Source: Leptolyngbya sp. SIO4C5
GTDB taxonomy: Bacteria > Cyanobacteriota > Cyanobacteriia > Phormidesmidales > Phormidesmidaceae
NCBI GenBank assembly: GCA_010671965.1
Contig: JAAHIC010000314.1
Span: 1-5,894 of the forward strand
Direction of reading: 5' to 3'
DNA length: 5,894 bases
The notes beneath the pieces were generated by a model. That model worked only from the letters and a program-made list of their open reading frames with translations. It was not told the DNA's origin and searched no databases. Positions 1 through 4,585 of this stretch are shown here, piece by piece. Each line of letters opens with the position of its first letter. The first letter of the stretch is position 1. A program made the position numbers and the translations under genes.

Positions 1-1
1 T

Positions 2-47
2 ATAGCGACGGGGCTGGAAACAGCACGGTTTCCAGCCCCGTCGCTAT
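2..47. repeat. Perfect 19-bp inverted repeat, stem-loop
   Basis: The left arm ATAGCGACGGGGCTGGAAA (2-20) and its exact reverse complement (29-47) flank an 8-base loop CAGCACGG (21-28). A 19-bp stem without a mismatch, rich in G and C at its centre, should fold strongly as RNA or cruciform DNA. The sequence shows the structure; its role is inference. It could be a terminator for a gene left of the window or a dispersed palindromic element. Against a simple intrinsic terminator reading rightward, no T tract follows directly: the nearest is TTTTT at 62-66, 14 bases after the stem. The sequence that would follow it on the - strand lies outside the window. Confidence 0.85.
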
Positions 48-68
48 GGCTCAGATCTCGCTTTTTGG

Positions 69-245
69 ATGCCTGAGGTGTTAGATTTGCGAGCAATTCT
101 AGACTGCTTTGCGGATCTGCCGATTGATTCGGTTGCGCGGCAGCCCGTCAAGCTAGAGCATATTTACGTCGAGGTGACGCGAGATAGACAGCCGCGATCG
201 CCCCGCGTCCCTAAGCCACCGTCTACCCTGATAGGATCTAATTAA
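69..245 (+). CDS. Short unidentified ORF, possibly the 3' end of a broken or larger gene
   Basis: The frame that ends at TAA 243-245 is open back to position 6, where an in-frame TAG (3-5) inside the inverted repeat blocks it. The only in-frame ATG is at 69, giving 58 residues that begin MPEVLDLRAILDCF and end with a proline- and arginine-rich tail. The composition looks like real protein, and the ATG has no clear ribosome binding site. I do not recognise the family. The stretch around LEHIYVEVT weakly recalls the C-terminal end of ABC-transporter ATPases, but that is a guess. It may be a small gene, or the tail of a gene interrupted near the hairpin. Its stop lies 29 bases before the next start, so the two may be co-transcribed. 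Confidence 0.3.
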   Translation: MPEVLDLRAILDCFADLPIDSVARQPVKLEHIYVEVTRDRQPRSPRVPKPPSTLIGSN

Positions 246-274
246 GCCCGACGCTTTTATAAAGGCATAAAGAC

Positions 275-484
275 ATGCTGAGGCTAGCCACCGCCCTCAT
301 CTTGGCCCTCTGGATTAGCGCGATCGCGGTAATCGCCGCCCAAAACGGTACGCCGGTTTCCTTAAAGTTCATTGCTTTTCGCTCAGTTGAGCTACCGCTG
401 GGGATCGCGCTGGCTTTCTGCGTAGCCGCTGGACTAATTGCGACTGCGCTGCTGTTGAGCCTGTTTGAGCGTTCGGCGCGGTAG
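275..484 (+). CDS. Small two-helix membrane protein, LapA-domain (DUF1049) type
   Basis: This 69-residue protein has one hydrophobic helix at about residues 4-22, a short polar segment with QNGTPVSLKFIAF at about 23-35, and a second helix at about 40-64, ending in the basic tail ERSAR. The layout helix, then QN-x-x-PV-x-L-x-F, then ELPLG and a second helix matches the LapA/DUF1049 pattern known in many bacteria. In E. coli, LapA is part of the machinery that controls LPS synthesis; this single-domain protein lacks the partner regions needed to assign that job, so only the family is claimed. The ATG at 275 has no strong Shine-Dalgarno sequence. TATAAA at 258-263 could be a -10 box but would leave a leader of only a few bases. 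It lies 48 bases upstream of bioB. Confidence 0.75.
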   Translation: MLRLATALILALWISAIAVIAAQNGTPVSLKFIAFRSVELPLGIALAFCVAAGLIATALLLSLFERSAR

Positions 485-495
485 CCTTTTCCCTG

Positions 496-501
496 TATAA
501 T
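496..501 (+). promoter_or_regulatory. Probable -10 box of the bioB promoter
   Basis: TATAAT matches the bacterial -10 consensus exactly and sits in the 48-base gap before bioB. It predicts a start near 508 and a leader of about 25 bases. No good -35 hexamer is visible at a 16-18 base spacing, so an activator may be needed or the promoter may be weak. The leader is too short for a riboswitch. I see no BirA-type biotin operator palindrome. Confidence 0.5.
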
Positions 502-532
502 TTGTCGCACACTGCGCGATTATCTTCTCAAT

Positions 533-1588
533 ATGACTCACTCCGTAACGCCCATCGACTGGAATAGCCTAGGTGATTTGTCTCTAGCGGGAGAAGTTCT
601 GAGTCGAGAGCAGGCCCGATCTGTCCTGCAGGCTCCCGATACGGAGCTGTTAGCGCAGCTAGCCGCTGTCTATCGAGTCCGCCATCACTACTGGCAAAAT
701 CGGGTTCGGCTCCACTTTTTGCTGAATGCTCAGAGTGGTCTTTGCCCGGAGGACTGCCACTATTGTTCTCAGTCCAAAATTTCGGCAGCGGCGATTGAAA
801 AGTATCCCCTGCTGGCCCAGGAAAAAATCCTGGCGGCAGCGGCGCGAGCCGATCAGCTCAAAGCCGGGACTTTTTGCTTTGTGATTTCTGGGCGATCGCC
901 TTCTGAATCAGTTTTTCAGCGGGTACTGACAGCGGTACGGACAGTCAAGTCGCAGTACGATCTCAAAGTCTGTGCCTGTCTGGGCTTACTGGATGAAACG
1001 CAGACGCAGCAGCTAGCCGAGGCTGGCGTTGACCGGGTCAACCACAACCTCAACACGTCAGAAAAGTTTCACAGCAATATCTGCACCACCCATACCTTTA
1101 GCGATCGCGTTGATACGATCAAAGCCGTTCAGTCTGCTGGCATCACGACCTGTTCCGGCGGCATTTTAGGTCTGGGCGAGTCGGACGACGACGTAATTGA
1201 TTTAGCGTTGTCCCTGCGAGCGCTCAAGGTTACCAGCGTTCCCGTCAATTTTTTGATCCCCATTGCTGGAACGCCGCTGGCCGAGCAAAATCAGCTTGAT
1301 CCCCGGCGCTGTTTACGAATTCTCTGCCTCTATCGCCTGCTGCTACCCACGCAGGAAATTCGCATCGCCGGGGGGCGGGAAGTGCATCTGCGATCGCTGC
1401 AGCCGTTAGGACTCTACGCCGCTAACTCTATCTTCATTGGCGATTATTTAACCACGCCGGGACAAGCCACCCAGCGGGACTTTGAGATGATTCAAGATGC
1501 AGGCTTTGTACTTGAAACTGCCGATGGCTCGCCGCTGACGGCAACCCTGGAGCAACTTCCTCAGCTAGCTATCTCTCAAGCTACTTAA
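533..1588 (+). CDS. bioB: Biotin synthase BioB (radical SAM)
   Basis: BioB inserts sulfur into dethiobiotin to make biotin, the last step of the pathway, in the cytoplasm. The 351-residue protein has the usual length. The radical-SAM motif CPEDCHYC gives the [4Fe-4S] ligands C71, C75 and C78. By alignment from memory to E. coli BioB (C97, C128, C188, R260), the sulfur-donor [2Fe-2S] cluster ligands are C115 (GTFCF), C147 (LKVCACLG), C207 ([12 protein letters not shown]) and R277 (IRIAGGRE). The substrate-site motif NHNLNTS is at 170-176; E. coli has NHNLDTS, and Bacillus-type enzymes have N at the same place as here. [14 protein letters not shown] near the C-terminus is also typical. The start at ATG 533 gives a normal N-terminus; it lacks a clear ribosome binding site, which is common in cyanobacteria. 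No other biotin gene is adjacent. All catalytic residues are intact. Confidence 0.97.
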   Translation: MTHSVTPIDWNSLGDLSLAGEVLSREQARSVLQAPDTELLAQLAAVYRVRHHYWQNRVRLHFLLNAQSGLCPEDCHYCSQSKISAAAIEKYPLLAQEKILAAAARADQLKAGTFCFVISGRSPSESVFQRVLTAVRTVKSQYDLKVCACLGLLDETQTQQLAEAGVDRVNHNLNTSEKFHSNICTTHTFSDRVDTIKAVQSAGITTCSGGILGLGESDDDVIDLALSLRALKVTSVPVNFLIPIAGTPLAEQNQLDPRRCLRILCLYRLLLPTQEIRIAGGREVHLRSLQPLGLYAANSIFIGDYLTTPGQATQRDFEMIQDAGFVLETADGSPLTATLEQLPQLAISQAT

Positions 1589-1633
1589 ACCACTAAAAGC
1601 ACATCAAAACTTCAATCCACTGAGCCTGCGTAT

Positions 1634-1648
1634 TGACAAAACTTGTCA
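1634..1648. promoter_or_regulatory. Operator-like dyad in the bioB-phosphatase gap
   Basis: TGACAA and TTGTCA are exact reverse complements separated by AAC, forming the 15-base dyad TGACAAAACTTGTCA. It overlaps TTGACA (1633-1638), a perfect -35 hexamer, but no fitting -10 lies 16-18 bases downstream; the best AT-rich hexamer, CATAAT, is at 1669-1674. The rest of the 167-base gap (1589-1755) holds no visible gene or clear terminator. The dyad could be bound by a dimeric regulator controlling the downstream phosphatase. No family can be named from the sequence: it is not an NtcA site (GTA-N8-TAC). Confidence 0.35.
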
Positions 1649-1755
1649 CGATCTGAGGGATTGCAACGCATAATAGTGATTACAGTTGACCTTTAAAGAC
1701 TGTGTAGAGGGCAACATATCTATAGAAAATTCCGTTGGTTGATACGAGTAATCTC

Positions 1756-2514
1756 ATGAGTAATTCCACCCGTCGCATTTTCATTGGTGATGTCCACGGA
1801 CATTACGACGGGCTGATGAGGCTACTAGATGCGATCGCGTTAGAAGATATAGATCAGCTTTATTTTGTTGGAGATTTGATCGATCGCGGTCCAAAGAGCG
1901 CGCAGGTGGTTAAATTTGTGCGAGATCATGCGGATGGCTGCGTCCTAGGTAATCACGAACAGCTGCTGCTAGATGCCTTTCCCAAAGGAAAAACCCATGT
2001 GCCGGCACTGCAGGGCTGGCTCTATAGCGGCGGCCACAGTACCTTATCTAGCTACGGGGCCAGTATTGATCGACTACTAGAGGACGTACAGTGGATTCGA
2101 TCGCTGCCCTTGTTTATCGATCTTGAAAACCTTTGGCTGGTTCATGCCGGGGTCAATCCAAACCTGGCGCTTTCTCAGCAAACCTACCATGAGCTGTGCT
2201 GGATTCGCGACACCTTCCACACCAGCGCTAATCCCTACTTTGCAGATAAGCTCATCATTACGGGGCACACCATTACTTTTACCCTACCCCAGGTAGAACC
2301 CGGCCAGTTAGCTCAAGGCCAAGGCTGGATTGACATTGATACAGGAGCCTATCATCCTAGAAGCGGCTGGCTGACAGGCGTTGACTTTGACAACGAGTGG
2401 GTTTATCAGATGAACGTGTTCGATCACGTCCTGCGTAAACGTCGCCTTTCGGAAGCGACCACTTTGATCCAGCCCAGCAAAGTTAAGCTTCGCTCTCGCC
2501 CCGTCATTCGGTAA
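1756..2514 (+). CDS. PPP-family metallophosphoesterase (Ser/Thr phosphatase or ApaH-like)
   Basis: This is a 252-residue, soluble, two-metal phosphatase. With ATG 1756 as residue 1, all the PPP signature blocks are present: GDVHG (11-15), GDLIDRG (39-45), GNHE (65-68), LVHAG (128-132) and GHT (170-172). The inferred metal ligands are D12, H14, D40, N66, H130 and H171. Bacterial members of this fold remove phosphate from proteins or cleave dinucleoside polyphosphates, and the motifs do not tell these apart. The frame also extends to a TTG at 1735, seven codons upstream. I prefer the ATG because GDVHG normally lies close to the N-terminus and the extension is not motif-bearing; neither start has a strong ribosome binding site. 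The C-terminus (about 226-252) is unusually basic, with LRKRR and KVKLRSRPVIR. No kinase partner is in the window. Confidence 0.9.
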   Translation: MSNSTRRIFIGDVHGHYDGLMRLLDAIALEDIDQLYFVGDLIDRGPKSAQVVKFVRDHADGCVLGNHEQLLLDAFPKGKTHVPALQGWLYSGGHSTLSSYGASIDRLLEDVQWIRSLPLFIDLENLWLVHAGVNPNLALSQQTYHELCWIRDTFHTSANPYFADKLIITGHTITFTLPQVEPGQLAQGQGWIDIDTGAYHPRSGWLTGVDFDNEWVYQMNVFDHVLRKRRLSEATTLIQPSKVKLRSRPVIR

Positions 2515-2553
2515 TTTCTAGGCTTTGGCACTGACACAGCTAAAATAGGGCAT

Positions 2554-2650
2554 TAAGTAGGGTGCCGTTAGCGCAGCGTAACGCACCGGATTCAATGGTT
2601 TCAGTCTGTTAATGATTTGCACCATTTTAGGCGTGTCGCGCCACTACTTA
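2554..2650. repeat. Structured intergenic repeat, possible small MITE-like element
   Basis: The 97-base stretch between the two convergent genes is bounded by inverted TAAGTAG (2554-2560) and CTACTTA (2644-2650). Inside are three further inverted pairs: GGTGCCGTTA with TAACGCACC (2561-2570 and 2579-2587, one bulged base), AATGGT with ACCATT (2594-2599 and 2621-2626), and GGCG with CGCC (2630-2633 and 2639-2642). The core resembling GGTGCGTTAGCGCAGCGTAACGCACC recalls a hairpin sequence scattered through many cyanobacterial genomes; that is from memory, not a search. It encodes no protein. It could also end transcription from both sides, although no T tract follows the hairpin. Confidence 0.55.
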
Positions 2651-2651
2651 T

Positions 2652-3107
2652 CTAGGCCAAAACAGTTTTGCCTGCTAGATAATCTCGTAGCTGCTCAGCG
2701 TGATCGTGAGACAGTTCCTGCAGCAGTATCTGCTGCGGATTGAAGACGGCTACTTCTAAAACTTCGGCTGGATCAGCCGCCGTGGGCTGCCCGGCAACGT
2801 GGGCTTCTAAGGCAACACAAACCGAATGAAAGCGGGGATCGCGCTGCGGCTTGGAGTAGATGCCGACTAACCGCCCCGCTCGCAACAGCTCTAACCCGGT
2901 TTCCTCAGCTAGTTCGCGCCGCGCCGCCGTCAGCACATCCTCGCCCCAGTCCACGATTCCACCCGGCAGTCCCCACAAGCCGCTGTCACTGCGTCGAATC
3001 AACACAATCTCTCCCGTTGGCAGCACCGGAATCACGCTCGTTCCTAGAATGGGTCTTCTTAAGATCAGGCCGAGTAAAACGCGAACAGGACGCCAAATCA
3101 GGCTCAT
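2652..3107 (-). CDS. Nudix hydrolase
   Basis: Nudix enzymes split nucleoside diphosphates linked to another group, for example oxidised nucleotides, ADP-ribose or NADH. The 151-residue protein carries a complete Nudix box at residues 50-72, with G50, E56, R64, E65, E68, E69 and G71 in their expected places (G-x5-E-x7-RE-x2-EE-x-G); the glutamates bind the catalytic metal. Just before it, GLWGLPGG is typical. A hydrophobic N-terminus (about 3-22, LIWRPVRVLLGLILRRPILG) precedes the domain; it is broken by arginines and is more likely a strand or amphipathic segment than a membrane anchor. The substrate cannot be read from the sequence. The start lies 10 bases after the peroxiredoxin stop, which indicates an operon, and its stop abuts the intergenic repeat. 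Confidence 0.92.
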   Translation of the reverse strand: MSLIWRPVRVLLGLILRRPILGTSVIPVLPTGEIVLIRRSDSGLWGLPGGIVDWGEDVLTAARRELAEETGLELLRAGRLVGIYSKPQRDPRFHSVCVALEAHVAGQPTAADPAEVLEVAVFNPQQILLQELSHDHAEQLRDYLAGKTVLA

Positions 3108-3117
3108 AGAAGCTTGC

Positions 3118-3588
3118 TTATGTAGAGAGAGCTGCTAAATCTTCAAGCACCTCAGCCGCATGAGGTTCTGGCTTGACTTTGCGATAAATCTTTTCAATCC
3201 TACCATCTGGGCCAATGATGAAGGTGCTGCGGCTGATCCCCATATATTCGTTGCCCATAAATTTTTTCAAACCGTAGCAGCCATAGGCGCTCGCCACCTG
3301 TCCGCCCTGATCGGTCAGCAGCGGAAAGGGCAGCCCGTACTTAGTCGCAAATTTTGTATGAGACTTGGCATCATCTGTGCTAACTCCCAAGACAACGGCA
3401 GAGCGATCTTCGTACTGAGGATAAGCATCACGAAAGCCGCAGGCTTCTTTGGTACAGCCAGAGGTGTTGTCGCGCGGATAAAAATACAGGACGACGCGCT
3501 GCCCTGAGAAGTTAGCTAGGCTGACTAGGTTGCCGTCAGCATCAGGCAGAGTGAAGCCTGGAGCATAATCACCGGGATTGAGAGTCAT
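3118..3588 (-). CDS. bcp: Peroxiredoxin, BCP/PrxQ type
   Basis: This thiol peroxidase reduces hydrogen peroxide and organic hydroperoxides, with thioredoxin as the usual reductant. The 156-residue length is normal for the BCP/PrxQ class. The signature YFYPRDNTSGCTKEACGFRD holds the peroxidatic cysteine C45 in P-x3-T-x2-C (P38, T42) and the resolving cysteine C50 five residues later, the spacing of atypical two-cysteine PrxQ enzymes. R120 (GISRSTFIIGPDG) is the likely active-site arginine. An extra cysteine, C104, is present. No signal peptide is visible, so it acts in the cytoplasm. It is the first gene of a probable two-gene operon with the Nudix hydrolase. No PerR- or Fur-like palindrome is evident upstream. 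All active-site residues are intact. Confidence 0.95.
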   Translation of the reverse strand: MTLNPGDYAPGFTLPDADGNLVSLANFSGQRVVLYFYPRDNTSGCTKEACGFRDAYPQYEDRSAVVLGVSTDDAKSHTKFATKYGLPFPLLTDQGGQVASAYGCYGLKKFMGNEYMGISRSTFIIGPDGRIEKIYRKVKPEPHAAEVLEDLAALST

Positions 3589-3639
3589 CGTTGGTTCCAG
3601 CTCAGAGAATTGAGTCAGGCAAGCTTAGAGATCTTGCAT

Positions 3640-3645
3640 CTTATA
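3640..3645 (-). promoter_or_regulatory. Probable -10 box for the peroxiredoxin-Nudix operon
   Basis: On the - strand TATAAG lies about 50 bases before the peroxiredoxin start, inside the 165-base gap (3589-3753). The hexamer 17 bases upstream, CTAACT, is a poor -35. The 8-base palindrome TGGCGCCA (3656-3663) falls in the spacer, where a repressor could bind; an 8-base palindrome can also arise by chance. A weak hairpin at 3726-3743 follows the IMPase stop but lacks a T tract, so I do not call it a terminator. Confidence 0.35.
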
Positions 3646-3753
3646 GTAAAAAGGATGGCGCCAGTTAGCTAGAGTCCCTGGACCTAACAAAAATCTCGCT
3701 GCAGGGTAATGCTAAACGCTAATGACGACTTTATCGAAAGCCGCTCACTCAGA

Positions 3754-4578
3754 TTATGGGCGGATAGCAGGTTTTCCCAAAAATTCTACGTAGGGCCGAA
3801 AGACAGGGACCAGTTCTGGCCGACTGGTCACTAAAGTTGGAAAAGCGCGATCGCGGTAGTTGATCCCAGCCCGTAGCGGAAAGATTGGCTCTGGTTCTAA
3901 AGCTATCCACTGGCCCCCTGCCGCCTGCACAATTGCCCAAACGGCTGCAATGTCCCAAATTTTCGGCGTTGCTTCCACCCCGCCCAAGCTGATCCCCGCG
4001 GCAATCGTGAGCAGATTGTAGGTGGCTACGCCCAACATGCGAATTTTGCAGGGAAACGCCTGCTTCAGTACGTCCGTGCTGCGGGCGCAGAGACTAAGAA
4101 ATTGATTGCCAGCGGGTTGCGCACTGCTTACCTGAATGGGTTGATGGTTTAGAAATGCGCCTGTTGGGCCGGTTAACCCTGAATCGCCGTACCAAAAACC
4201 GTGGAAAGACTGCTGTAAGGGAGGGAGATGAACATAGCCAAAAACGGGGGTGCCCTGGTAGAGCAGTCCTAGAGAGATGCCCCATAGCGGTACGCCACGA
4301 GTGAAGTTGGTAGTCCCATCAATTGGATCGATAATCCAGCACCAGTCTGTTTCTGGAAAGACGTGGGCGACTTCTTCACTGAGGACGCCGTGTTCAGGAT
4401 AAGCCTGGGCGATCGCTTCTCTCAATGCCCCATCAGCCCACCGATCAGACTGTGTGACTAAGCTGCCATCGGCTTTTTCTACAGCCTGTGCTTGCCCAAA
4501 GTCGGCTAGCAGCTGCTGTCCTACCTTTGCCGTTGTCGCTGCTGAAAACTCAACGATCCCCTGCCAAAAATCTCCCAT
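3754..4578 (-). CDS. Inositol monophosphatase-family phosphatase
   Basis: The 274-residue protein belongs to the magnesium-dependent, lithium-sensitive phosphatase superfamily. Motif one is WIIDPIDGTTNF (81-92), with metal ligands D84, I86 carbonyl and D87; the upstream acidic pair is E68/E69 in GVLSEE; motif two is WDIAAVWAIVQAAGG (208-222), with D209. VTQSDRWAD (41-49) is also conserved. Family members act on inositol phosphate, histidinol phosphate, sugar phosphates or PAP. These motifs do not settle which, so SuhB-like and HisN-like roles both remain possible. The ATG lies 7 bases after the stop of the PucC-like gene, so the two are probably one operon; the AGGAG within the end of that gene is about 18 bases from the ATG, too far to be a normal ribosome binding site. 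Confidence 0.93.
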   Translation of the reverse strand: MGDFWQGIVEFSAATTAKVGQQLLADFGQAQAVEKADGSLVTQSDRWADGALREAIAQAYPEHGVLSEEVAHVFPETDWCWIIDPIDGTTNFTRGVPLWGISLGLLYQGTPVFGYVHLPPLQQSFHGFWYGDSGLTGPTGAFLNHQPIQVSSAQPAGNQFLSLCARSTDVLKQAFPCKIRMLGVATYNLLTIAAGISLGGVEATPKIWDIAAVWAIVQAAGGQWIALEPEPIFPLRAGINYRDRAFPTLVTSRPELVPVFRPYVEFLGKPAIRP

Positions 4579-4585
4579 CTCGCGC

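Noticed and set aside
2..47. CRISPR repeat
   Set aside because: Only one copy is present, with no spacers or further repeats.
238..510. 90-residue open frame on the - strand over the LapA-type gene
   Set aside because: It is antisense to a gene with a recognisable family pattern, has no motif of its own, and runs across the bioB promoter.
485..532. Biotin operator or riboswitch before bioB
   Set aside because: The 48-base gap has no dyad resembling a BirA site and is too short for a structured leader.
2517..2656. TCTAGG at 2517-2522 and 2651-2656 as a target-site duplication around the repeat
   Set aside because: The right copy touches the element's end but the left copy is 31 bases away from the other end, so they do not flank the same unit.
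2860..3507. Two open frames on the + strand, antisense to the Nudix and peroxiredoxin genes
   Set aside because: Both lie opposite genes with complete catalytic motifs, and their translations are low in recognisable structure.
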